This document shows, in pieces, positions 8,685-16,528 of a stretch of DNA of 64,000 nt. This DNA is from JARRNE01 sp963824085 (lineage in GTDB: Bacteria; Pseudomonadota; Gammaproteobacteria; Chromatiales; Chromatiaceae), in NCBI GenBank assembly GCA_963824085.1, contig CAWGNT010000015.1, positions 620,001-684,000 of the forward strand, in the 5' to 3' direction. The first letter of the stretch is position 1. Each line of letters starts with the position of its first letter. The notes beneath the pieces were generated by a model. That model was given only the letters and a program-made list of their open reading frames with translations, was not told the origin of the DNA and made no database searches. The position numbers and the translations under genes were made by a program.

Positions 8685-9347
8685 TCATTTGGACGAGTCC
8701 CGCGGATGCTCCGGCGGCTGTAGTGCCCTCGGCACCTCTGCCGGCCCCGGACGACGGCCGAACAAACGTGCGATAGTACCGAAGACCCGTTTGATCCCGC
8801 GCCACAGTTTCGGAATCAGCCAGATCAAGATCAGCAGGAAGAGGGCGAGTAGGGCCAAAAAGACCAGTGGGTGATTGATCGCCGTGATCAGACCACCCAC
8901 CACACCTAGATCCTCGACGATTGAGGCCGTCCAATTGGTGAAAGGCTCGGGGGAGGTGTTGATGAGGACGCGAGTCCCCGCCTTGGCGGCATGGGACGCC
9001 GCGGCCATGCCGCCTCCGAGCAGGGCAGCGGCCAGCTCGGTTCCGGCGCTGACGTCGCCCACAGCTTGGGCCGCGAGAAGTGCACCCGCCGGGATCCGGA
9101 TAAAGGTGTGCAGCGTGTCCCAGGCGGTGTCTACCCCGGGCACCTTGTCGGCGAAGAACTCCACGAGATACATGACACCGGCGGCAAACATGACGAGAGG
9201 GTCGGACAGGATCTCGAGCCCGTGAGGCAGGTCCATGCGTCCGGTGGCCCCGAGGAAGCCCAGCACCAGGACCGCCGCATACAGATTGATACCGCTCGCC
9301 CAGCCGGCCCCGAGCGTGAGGGCAAGGGTTTGAGTCAGCTGTTCCAC
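8685..9347 (-). CDS. DUF4126 membrane protein
   Basis: About 220 residues with the DUF4126 pattern: a small-residue N-terminal helix (GAGWASGINLYAAVLVLGFL), a GMDLP-like loop, an EFFADKVPGVDTAWDTLHTF segment, and repeated glycine-rich helices. A strongly hydrophobic helix (LVFLALLALFLLILIWLIP) near the end is followed by a basic cytoplasmic tail. Start chosen at GTG 9347 because GAGGAG lies 8 bases upstream; the frame is open to 9368. Function of the family is unknown. It is 82 bases upstream of cca on the same strand and could be cotranscribed. Confidence 0.8.
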   Translation of the reverse strand: MEQLTQTLALTLGAGWASGINLYAAVLVLGFLGATGRMDLPHGLEILSDPLVMFAAGVMYLVEFFADKVPGVDTAWDTLHTFIRIPAGALLAAQAVGDVSAGTELAAALLGGGMAAASHAAKAGTRVLINTSPEPFTNWTASIVEDLGVVGGLITAINHPLVFLALLALFLLILIWLIPKLWRGIKRVFGTIARLFGRRPGPAEVPRALQPPEHPRDSSK

Positions 9348-9489
9348 CGGATTTGCTCCTCGCTGCACAAGGTTTCGAAATTATAGCCTCGCTGGGACGC
9401 ACCAAATTCGGCCGTTTGCGGCTAGTCGTTTAGAATTCCGTGTGAGCCCACAGCGATGATGTGCTTCCCAGCCTCAAGGAATTAGCGCA

Positions 9490-9972
9490 ATGCGGTTTGT
9501 CGGATACTTGCTCTTGTTGGCGATCGTCGCCTTCGGCGCCTGGCCCTATTACCAGATCTTTCGCCTGGATCAGGCCCTCGGCAGCAACGACATGGCAACC
9601 CTGGGCGAGCTGGTCGACCTGAGCGCCATCCGCCGCAATTACAGGGATCGGCTCGAGGCGGGCCTAGGCGTGTTACCTCATGCCGGCGACGGCGGTGAGG
9701 TGCTGAAATGGCTGACCCAGAACCTCCAGCGGTTGGGTGACGCGGCTCTCGACCAAGCCATCACCTTGGAGTGGGTACGCGACACGCTGAAGTCCGCTGT
9801 GGCCCGTGCCACCAATAAGAAGCCACCCTATTTAATCGCCGCGGTCACGTTTGCGTTCTTCGAATCGTACGACAGCTTCATCATCCGCCTGGGCGAGCTG
9901 GGCAAGAACGCAACCCACATCCGGATGCGGCTCGAGCACAACAGGTGGCGAGTGACCGACATCATCCTTTAG
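9490..9972 (+). CDS. DUF2939 protein
   Basis: A 160-residue protein with an N-terminal hydrophobic anchor (YLLLLAIVAFGAWPYYQIFR) followed by the DUF2939 pattern: LDQALGSNDMATLGELVDL and IRRNYRDRLEAGL, then a later FESYDSFIIRLGE stretch. Probably a periplasm-facing lipid-anchored or membrane-anchored protein. AAGGA sits 8 bases before the ATG. Convergent with the broken gene at 10044-10782. No function is established for the family. Confidence 0.8.
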   Translation: MRFVGYLLLLAIVAFGAWPYYQIFRLDQALGSNDMATLGELVDLSAIRRNYRDRLEAGLGVLPHAGDGGEVLKWLTQNLQRLGDAALDQAITLEWVRDTLKSAVARATNKKPPYLIAAVTFAFFESYDSFIIRLGELGKNATHIRMRLEHNRWRVTDIIL

Positions 9973-10043
9973 GCTCCGTGCCCTGCGTCGCTGCGGTTCA
10001 GCTGCGCCGCTCGGACAGACCGAGCAACGCTCGGCCGCACAGC

Positions 10044-10782
10044 CTAAGCCGCCAGGGAGAGGGTCTCGACCGTACCGCGGTTCTTCTCCTTGAGCAGGAT
10101 CTTGAACGAGTCGAGCGGGTAGCCCATCGTGCGGATCAGGCGCTTGATCACGTCGATCAAGAGCGCCGGGTCGAGGTCCGCCTCTGCATACAGGGCCTCG
10201 GCAACGGGGAGGGGATCGCGAAGGGAGTCGGGCACCCGAGCAAAAAGCGGCTTCCCCGCGTGCTCGAACCCCGCGGGGGCATCCGCGAGGCTTGAGATCT
10301 TCTCCGCCGCGCGCCCATGGAGCTCCTGCAACAGCGCTTCGTAGAAGAGCGGCCAGGCGGAAGCGCTGGTGAAGGTCTGGCCTGAGAGCATGAAGCCGAA
10401 CGGGAACCTTCTTTTCCAGCTCACCGGCGAGCTTGGCGTCGGCGACCACGGCTGGCGCAGATGCAGCTGGCTGCGGCGGCTCCTTGGTCAGCGCCGCCTC
10501 TGCCGAGGCATCCGCTGGCTCGGCCTTGGCAACACCGGTACCGGGCCCATTGTGCGACCAGCCAGCGAGGAGCGAGAGCATGTCGGCCGTCGCCCTGTCG
10601 AGCTCGCGCCGCCGTTCATTGAAGCCCTGCTTGAAGCGAACGCCGGTCTCCAGGCTCGCAGGATCCTCGTGATCAATGGCCTCCCAAATGGCCTTGGATA
10701 GCGCCTCGAGTTGGAGCCGCGTGCGCTCGAGCTGCTCCTTGACTCCGCGCAGCCTCTCGTCGATCCCAATCTTTTCCGCCAT
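10044..10782 (-). pseudogene. Unknown protein gene broken by a +1 frameshift
   Basis: Two frames complement one another. The N-terminal frame starts at ATG 10782 (MAEKIGIDERLRGVKEQLER), runs through helical and Ala/Pro-rich sequence, and reads sensibly to about 10405 (ELEKK). From about 10424 the sensible reading continues in another frame (PFGFMLSGQTFTSASAWPLF) to the stop at 10044. Joining them needs a shift of one base around 10400-10425, near AAAAGAAGG on the coding strand. The N-terminal frame otherwise runs on to 9832 through unlike composition. Could be a sequencing error, a real lesion, or less likely recoding. Family not recognised. Confidence 0.65.
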
Positions 10783-10969
10783 ACCTTGCCCCCTGGTCGC
10801 TCGCCTCGCCGATCTGGGTCTCGCCCGTCCCGGGCAATCCCAGAGAGATAGCGCGCCTTTGCCCCATTATGTCGTTGCCTCAAGAGAGGAACCAAATAAG
10901 TTCCGCCTATGGGCGTTGCGCTCCATTTGATCAGCGCACCGCTACCGACGGGTACCGCTGGCCCGGGAG

Positions 10970-12931
10970 TCAGGGCTCCAGGGCGGTTTCCGCGCACACG
11001 AGCGCGCCCGGAAAGGCCGCACGGACCTCGGCGTAGACGCCCTCCGACTCAGCCTCGTAGCGACGCGAAAAGTGGAAAGGCACCAATCGCCGAACGCCTG
11101 CTGCCGCCGCGATCTCGCCGCACGCCCGTGCCGTGAGGTGCCCCGTCCGCCGAGCTCTAGCGGCGTCCGCTTCTCGGAAGGACGCCTCACAAAAGAGGAC
11201 GTCCGCGTTGCGGGCGAATGCCGTTAGGCGTGCTCGATTCTCCGTCGTATCGGCCAGGTCCGTGGCGTAGACAAGGTGACGGGCGGGATCGCAGCCTATC
11301 AAACCCTCGCCGAGGGCCGCCGCACTCGCCAGCCGGCCGTTCGGCAGCAAGATTTCCGCCCCACCCTCCCTTGCCGCGAGTCGGCGCTTGAGCTCGCCTA
11401 GCCAAGGTCCCGCGCGGAGGCCGCTGCGGACCAAGCGGTCCTCGTGGACGTGGAGCGTGGGGGCAATCTCCAGGGCAAAAGCGAGGACTGGAATTCCGTG
11501 GTCCAGCGTAACGGCGCGCACACGAAACCTCGACTCGGCAAGCAGCACCCCTTCCTCACGGAGCGACGTCTCGCCGAGCGCCTCACAGCTCCCCGCGCCC
11601 ACCCGGAGGCGGTACCTTCGAAGATCCCGGCCGTGGAGCTCCGCGATCTCGAAATGCGGACCCTGGTCCCGGATGCGGTCCCAGCGAATGCCCCCGACGA
11701 AGGCCGCGACGTGACCCGCCAACCCGGGCGGGCCGTAAAGCCGGCATGGCGACGTCTGACCGATCCGCGAGCGCAGAAACCAGAGGAAGCCGCCGATGTG
11801 GTCCATGTGGGCGTGGGTGACGAAGATGTCGCTCACCTGATGCGCGATCTTGGCGGGCAGGCGGACGCTGTCGCCCAGATCGAAGAGCAAGCTGCGCCGC
11901 TCCTGGCGCAACCGGATGTGCAGCAAGGGATCGCCGAAGATCCCGTTGACCAGGGAGGCGCTGGCCACCCCAAGATGGGCGAAAACCGCAAGGTCCGCCC
12001 CCACCCCGGACGGCGAGACCAGATCCGGCGGCACCCTGATCGTTGGCACACCTGAAGGGACCCCTCGCAGCGTGGTAAGCAGTCCGTCGGGACCACGCAC
12101 CGCGTCCCGCGTCAGCAGGGACGACCAGTCGCCGGGCTGTGCACCTATAGCCACGAGACGGCCCTGCAGTCGCCCGTCCCGCAATCCCATTGCCTCGCCG
12201 AGCGCTACCGCTTCGCCCCGGCGGTCCAGTACGGCAATCTGGTGCCCCCTCCAGTGCTCCGGAAGACGTGGCGGCGTGCCCTCCAGCCGCAGCGCCGACA
12301 CGTCAATCTGACTTTCCTCGGCAGCTTGCAGCCAGCGCCCCCATTGGGCGGTGCGGTCCCGGGCGCGCTGCCGCTTGCTGCGTTTGCGGGCAAGCGGCGA
12401 TGGCGGGACAACGAAGGCCGGTATCCGCAGACCGCGCAGTGTCGAGCGGGCTGCGTCCGACTCGGTACCGTTCCCCGGCAGGACGGCGAGAACGGCATCG
12501 ACACCCACGGCACCCGCAATGCCCACGAGCAGCTCGGCGGCTGCTGTCCCCCGCACCACCCCAGGGGCATCGATCACAAGCGCGGCGCTGTCCGGTATCT
12601 GGTCCGCTAGCCAGCGCAAGGCCTCCACCAACGGCAGCCGGAAGCGGGCGGCATCCAAGGTGCAAACGGGAGCGAGGTGACGGATCTGCCAGCGCCCGCG
12701 CTGCCAACATCCCAGGCTAAGTGTCCCCGGCGCACCGAAGCCGGGCGACCCAGGATCGCCAGCGATGCCCCAGCAAACTCGACCCTGGCGCTCCCAGATC
12801 CCCGCGAGCTGGGCGGCAAGCGTGGATTTGCCGACGCCAGCCGGTCCCCAGATCAAGAGCCGCCTACCGTCCGAGAGCAGCTCGGCGGCGGTGGTTATGT
12901 CCTGCGAAATCAGGCTCTGATCCGGCCCCAT
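10970..12931 (-). CDS. Clp1-like P-loop kinase fused to RNase Z-like metallo-beta-lactamase
   Basis: A 653-residue two-part protein. Residues about 1-190 form a P-loop domain: Walker A GPAGVGKS (29-36), then GDPGSPGFGAPGTLSLG, the arrangement of Clp1/Grc3-type polynucleotide 5'-kinases. Residues about 310-653 form a metallo-beta-lactamase domain with FVTHAHMDHIGG (His373, His375, Asp377, His378), ATDLADTTENRARL, GHLTARACGEIA and PFHFSRRY, the last two being typical of tRNase Z. Each half would act on RNA ends: one phosphorylating 5'-OH, the other cutting the 3' trailer. No membrane segment. Function of the combination is inference; either half may have another substrate. Confidence 0.75.
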   Translation of the reverse strand: MGPDQSLISQDITTAAELLSDGRRLLIWGPAGVGKSTLAAQLAGIWERQGRVCWGIAGDPGSPGFGAPGTLSLGCWQRGRWQIRHLAPVCTLDAARFRLPLVEALRWLADQIPDSAALVIDAPGVVRGTAAAELLVGIAGAVGVDAVLAVLPGNGTESDAARSTLRGLRIPAFVVPPSPLARKRSKRQRARDRTAQWGRWLQAAEESQIDVSALRLEGTPPRLPEHWRGHQIAVLDRRGEAVALGEAMGLRDGRLQGRLVAIGAQPGDWSSLLTRDAVRGPDGLLTTLRGVPSGVPTIRVPPDLVSPSGVGADLAVFAHLGVASASLVNGIFGDPLLHIRLRQERRSLLFDLGDSVRLPAKIAHQVSDIFVTHAHMDHIGGFLWFLRSRIGQTSPCRLYGPPGLAGHVAAFVGGIRWDRIRDQGPHFEIAELHGRDLRRYRLRVGAGSCEALGETSLREEGVLLAESRFRVRAVTLDHGIPVLAFALEIAPTLHVHEDRLVRSGLRAGPWLGELKRRLAAREGGAEILLPNGRLASAAALGEGLIGCDPARHLVYATDLADTTENRARLTAFARNADVLFCEASFREADAARARRTGHLTARACGEIAAAAGVRRLVPFHFSRRYEAESEGVYAEVRAAFPGALVCAETALEP

Positions 12932-13021
12932 GATGATCGATAGACGTGGATGCGGGCTGCGCGGATGGACCGCCGCAACTGAGGGGCACTAGTCGGGAAC
13001 CTGATGCTCGAACGATGAACC

Positions 13022-13387
13022 CTAGCCCCGCACCAGCTTGTCATGATCGACGAGCAGCAGCCGGCAGGAGCGACAGCGCCAAGCCATGTTGGCGGCGGGA
13101 GGTAGTGCGAAACTGAGGGTGTTCTCCAACGCACTGCCGATGTGGGCGAAGGTCCCGGGTCGGCCGGCGCCACGAGCAGACCAGATGGCACCGCGGCCGA
13201 GCATCACCCACCCCTGCTCCATAGCTGTTGTGCACTGGGGACACCGATAGTCCCGGCCTTCCCAAAGCGCGGGGCCGGCAGTCACGGTGCGGCTCTTCCG
13301 TTGGACGTGCCGCACGATCCACAAGAGGACCGCCAGCGCGCCCCCGACGACGATCGCACCTGCCGCAAGAAAAACGTCAATCTGCAC
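13022..13387 (-). CDS. Membrane-anchored zinc-ribbon protein (DUF6487-like)
   Basis: About 121 residues. A single N-terminal membrane helix (VFLAAGAIVVGGALAVLLWIV) is followed by a zinc-ribbon-like pattern: CPQCTTAMEQG at one end and CRSC near the C terminus, with a GAIWSARG segment between, as in DUF6487 proteins. Start is uncertain: GTG 13387 puts the helix at the N terminus and has GGAG upstream, while the frame is open to a TTG at 13423. Function unknown. Confidence 0.6.
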   Translation of the reverse strand: MQIDVFLAAGAIVVGGALAVLLWIVRHVQRKSRTVTAGPALWEGRDYRCPQCTTAMEQGWVMLGRGAIWSARGAGRPGTFAHIGSALENTLSFALPPAANMAWRCRSCRLLLVDHDKLVRG

Positions 13388-13489
13388 GGTGGGCCGCGCC
13401 TCCCCGGACAGCCCCAGCTCCAACTGCCGCCTGTCTCGTATCCCGCGGACGCCGGAGCGGCCCGGATATCATCCGTTCGATTACCGATT

Positions 13490-13999
13490 CTAGCGTGCGC
13501 TTATCTGCGCAACGAGCTCAACCATCGCTGGGAGCTGGAAGAGTAGCATCGCAATCACCAGGAGGACCACGGCCAAGGTCGCGCCGCCCATCGCGTTGAC
13601 GAGGAAGTCTGTGCCCCGGCCGCCCGCCGCCATGGCGTGCGCCAGATCCGTCAGCTTTACCAATCCGATGAAATGTTCCCCACGGTGGACAAGGAGCCGC
13701 CGGCAATGGTGCGCTTGCATCTTCCGCACTGCCTGGCGGCACGTACTGTCATGGGCGATCGAGACGAGATCGCGGGTACAGACCTCGCGAAGCGTCAGCG
13801 TCCGCGGATCCTTACCGGCACTGACGACCCGCCTAAGCAAATCCCGCTCCGTAAACAGCCCAACGACCTGACCGCCCGCCATGACGACGACAGAACCGAG
13901 GTCACGCGCAGCCATCAGCGCTGCAGCGTCCTGGACCGTGGCGCTCTCCTCGAGCGACGCGACCGACTCACGCACAAAATCCTGTATCTTGCAGCCCAA
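13490..13999 (-). CDS. CBS-domain protein with C-terminal membrane helix
   Basis: 169 residues. Two CBS motifs: residues about 8-60 (DAAALMAARDLGSVVVM, GLFTERDLLRRVV) and about 75-125 (TCRQAVRKMQAHHCRRLLV, FIGLVKLTDLAHAM). A hydrophobic helix (ATLAVVLLVIAMLLFQLPAMV) ends the protein. CBS pairs bind adenine nucleotides and usually regulate a partner; the anchor suggests a membrane partner that is not identifiable here. The start appears to be TTG 13999 with GGGGTG about 8 bases ahead. Confidence 0.75.
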   Translation of the reverse strand: MGCKIQDFVRESVASLEESATVQDAAALMAARDLGSVVVMAGGQVVGLFTERDLLRRVVSAGKDPRTLTLREVCTRDLVSIAHDSTCRQAVRKMQAHHCRRLLVHRGEHFIGLVKLTDLAHAMAAGGRGTDFLVNAMGGATLAVVLLVIAMLLFQLPAMVELVAQISAR

Positions 14000-14112
14000 C
14001 GGTGATCACCCCATACAAATACCTTGTCATCGGCAAGATGCGGGGAGGCATTCGAGTTTTCCAGGGACGGCTGCTTGAATCATTCCGTTCCTTGTTGAGT
14101 TTTTCGTTCTCC

Positions 14113-14214
14113 CGGGCCGGGTTGCGCCCGCCGGGGGACACCGTGAATACGTCCTGAAGGCTTGACGGCAGCCTCCCTGCTGCCGGCACCCCCGCCGGCC
14201 GCAACCCGACCCCT
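14113..14214. repeat. Dispersed palindromic repeat, copy 2
   Basis: Imperfect inverted repeat: left arm GGGCCGGGTTGCGCCCG, centre CTTGACGGCAGCCTCCCTGCT, right arm CGGCCGCAACCCGACCC. It is followed by GCAAAAAGGCCAAGTTTGTC at 14224, shared with copy 1. Together with copy 3 it fills most of the 489-base gap from 14000 to 14488, in which no gene was recognised. Confidence 0.7.
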
Positions 14215-14365
14215 CGGGTCCAGAAGCAAAAAGGCCAAGTTTGTCGGGTATTTCTTTCACCGCGGCATTCGACGATCATTCCGCAGTCGCAGTCAGCCCG
14301 ACAGCTAGCACAACCGCGCCGAAATCCCGGCCACTACAGGATTCGCTTCTCGGTTGTCGGTTTTC

Positions 14366-14467
14366 CGGGGTTGGGTTACGGGCGTCGGGGGACGCAGCGA
14401 GTACCGCCATGTAGCTTGACGGCAGCATCGCTGCTGCCGACATCGCCGTCGCCCGCAACCCAACCCT
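14366..14467. repeat. Dispersed palindromic repeat, copy 3
   Basis: The cleanest copy: left arm GGGGTTGGGTTACGGGCG, centre CTTGACGGCAGCATCGCTGC, right arm CGCCCGCAACCCAACCC. It could fold into a long hairpin ending about 20 bases ahead of the phospholipase-like gene. Orientation is the same as copy 2, so the two copies form a direct pair of palindromes. Confidence 0.72.
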
Positions 14468-14488
14468 TCAGGCCTTATCGAGGACATC

Positions 14489-14890
14489 ATGATGCCCATG
14501 CAGTTTACTCGGTACCTACTGCTCGCCGCGGCGCTCTCTCTCGCCGCTTCCAACGCCCACGCCTTCAAGTGCATGCCGATCTATGGCAACTGGTGCGGTC
14601 CGGATTACCCACCGGCGGGTACGACACCGCCGCCAGTGGACGTATTCGACGCAGCCTGCATGCGTCACGACCTGTGCACGGCCGGACCGGAACCGGACAA
14701 GGCGTGCGACAGAGCCCTTGTCGGCGAGCTTCGCAAACTTGCGCTGCAATACGGTTACCTGCCCCGGCCCCTGCAATGGGCCGAATACGTGATCCGCGTC
14801 AAGGCCGGCGGCCCCTGGGGCGGTATGCCGCTGCCCGGACCAGGAGACGCCTTGGGGGTACTGTCGAGCCTGGCTGCGCCCTGCTGGTAG
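14489..14890 (+). CDS. Secreted phospholipase A2-like protein
   Basis: 133 residues with a signal peptide cleaved near residue 25 (SNAHA|F). The mature part has the small PLA2 signature: a calcium-loop-like CGPDYPPAG, then DVFDAACMRHDLC with catalytic-type His60-Asp61, and a second Cys-Asp pair (ACDRALVGEL). Six or more cysteines fit disulfide bonding outside the cytoplasm. Bacterial members of this fold hydrolyse phospholipids or act as toxins, but activity here is an inference from motif only. GAGG lies 5-8 bases ahead of two adjacent ATG codons (14489, 14492). No immunity-like or transport gene is adjacent. Confidence 0.7.
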   Translation: MMPMQFTRYLLLAAALSLAASNAHAFKCMPIYGNWCGPDYPPAGTTPPPVDVFDAACMRHDLCTAGPEPDKACDRALVGELRKLALQYGYLPRPLQWAEYVIRVKAGGPWGGMPLPGPGDALGVLSSLAAPCW

Positions 14891-15055
14891 TCGCGCCCCG
14901 CTCGTCGGCGGCTGATCTCGACGGGGAGCGTCGTCATCCGCGGAATACCGTGATGGCAGGAGTCTGATACTATTACCTACGCTCGAACGGGGGTTTTCCG
15001 GCCTCACGCGCCATCCCTCGCCGCGTAGCCCGACACTTGTTGATTCGGGGCCTTG

Positions 15056-16522
15056 ATGGGTCATCTCACGCTCCTGCTGGCGCTGCCCCTCGTGGGCGCC
15101 GCCCTGATCGCGTTCGTACCGGGAGACCAGCCGGTGCTCCTTCGCCGCCTGGCGATTTCCGCCTCGGTCGCGACACTGGCGGCAGCCCTGGGGATCGCGG
15201 CGCGCTTCGATTTCGCCGCCAGCGGGCCGCAACTTTCCGAGCTGCTCAAATGGAACCCCCGGGTGGGGACTTACTATGCCCTCGGAATCGATGGCATCTC
15301 CCTGCCCCTTGTCGTCCTCGCCACCCTCCTCAGCCTGGTCGCCGTCCTCGCTTCCACGGGCATCAGCGAGCGGATCAAGGGCTACTACCTCCTGATGCTG
15401 TTGCTGGAGAGCGCCACGCTGGGCGTGTTCATGGCGCAAGACTGGGGACTTTTCTACATCTTCTGGGAGCTGGTCCTCATCCCCCTCTTCTTCCTCATCG
15501 ATCGCTGGGGTGGAAGAAATCGCCACGGCGCCGCACTCAATTTCGTGCTCTATACCATGGGCGGCTCGGTCTTCATGCTGGTCGCCCTGCTAGTGCTGTT
15601 CGACGCCGTGCCCGGGCACAGCTTCGCGATGGCAGATATGGTCGAAGGCGCCCGCGCCCTGCCAGTGCAGACGCAGGCCCTGATATTCCTTGGCTTCCTG
15701 ATCGGCTTCGGCGTCAAGATGCCGATCTTTCCCATCCACGGTTGGCTTCCCCTCGCCCACGTGGAGGCGCCGAGCCCGGTGAGCATCCTGCTCTCCGGCA
15801 TCCTGCTCAAGATGGGCTCGTACGGCCTCCTGCGAGCGGCCTACATGCTCCCGGACGCTGCTCTTGCCCTGCAGGGGGTGCTGGTTGCGATCGCGCTGCT
15901 CAGCCTGATCTATGGCGGGCTCCTCGCCTGGCGCCAGACGGACCTCAAGGCGATGATCGCCTACTCCTCCATCAGCCACATGGGCGTCGTGCTGGTCGGG
16001 ATCGCGACCCTCAATGCGACCGGACTGACCGGCGCGGTAATGCAGATGGTGGCCCACGGCCTGGTAGCGGGCGCCCTGTTCCTCTTGATCGGACTGCTCT
16101 ACGAGCGCACCCACACCCGTGACATCACCCAATACAGCTCCTTGGTGCGCGTGACGCCGCGCTTTGCGTTCTTTACTGTGCTGGCCTTCATCGCTGCGGT
16201 GGGCCTGCCCGGAACGGCCGGGTTCATCGCGGAGCTCCACACACTGATCGGCGGCTTCGAGCGATGGGGCTGGTTGATGCTCTTGCTCAGCGTAGGGATG
16301 CTCATCAGCGCCGCTTATGCCGTCCGCACCGTCGGTCGCCTCTTCACCGGCCCCGTGCGCCCGGCGATGCGCACCGTCCCGGATCTGGGGCGGAGCGAGC
16401 TGTTGGCAGCCGGCGCGCTCACCGCAGGGACCTTCCTGATCGGCGTGCTCCCGGCACCCGTGCTGCACCTGACCGCTGCGACCGTTAATCAGCTGACGGC
16501 CGCTTTTTCCGGTGGGTTCTAG
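15056..16522 (+). CDS. NuoM-like proton-conducting membrane subunit of the DAB locus
   Basis: 488 residues, about 14 membrane helices, in the NuoM/MrpD antiporter family. Key ion-path residues are present: the TM5 Glu in FYIFWELVLIPLFFL, the TM7 Lys in GFGVKMPIFPIHGWLP, and the TM8 Lys in LLKMGSYGLLR, with DLKAMIAYSSISHMG afterwards. It ends 6 bases before dabA and is surely in the same transcript. In known DAB systems a single NuoL-like DabB couples the cation gradient to DabA; this gene is an additional subunit upstream. ATG 15056 is preferred over the in-frame TTG just before it. Confidence 0.85.
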   Translation: MGHLTLLLALPLVGAALIAFVPGDQPVLLRRLAISASVATLAAALGIAARFDFAASGPQLSELLKWNPRVGTYYALGIDGISLPLVVLATLLSLVAVLASTGISERIKGYYLLMLLLESATLGVFMAQDWGLFYIFWELVLIPLFFLIDRWGGRNRHGAALNFVLYTMGGSVFMLVALLVLFDAVPGHSFAMADMVEGARALPVQTQALIFLGFLIGFGVKMPIFPIHGWLPLAHVEAPSPVSILLSGILLKMGSYGLLRAAYMLPDAALALQGVLVAIALLSLIYGGLLAWRQTDLKAMIAYSSISHMGVVLVGIATLNATGLTGAVMQMVAHGLVAGALFLLIGLLYERTHTRDITQYSSLVRVTPRFAFFTVLAFIAAVGLPGTAGFIAELHTLIGGFERWGWLMLLLSVGMLISAAYAVRTVGRLFTGPVRPAMRTVPDLGRSELLAAGALTAGTFLIGVLPAPVLHLTAATVNQLTAAFSGGF

Positions 16523-16528
16523 GATGGC

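Noticed and set aside
10395..10430. Programmed ribosomal frameshift
   Set aside because: The A-rich stretch is not a classic slippery heptamer and no downstream structure was evident; a sequence error or mutation is simpler.
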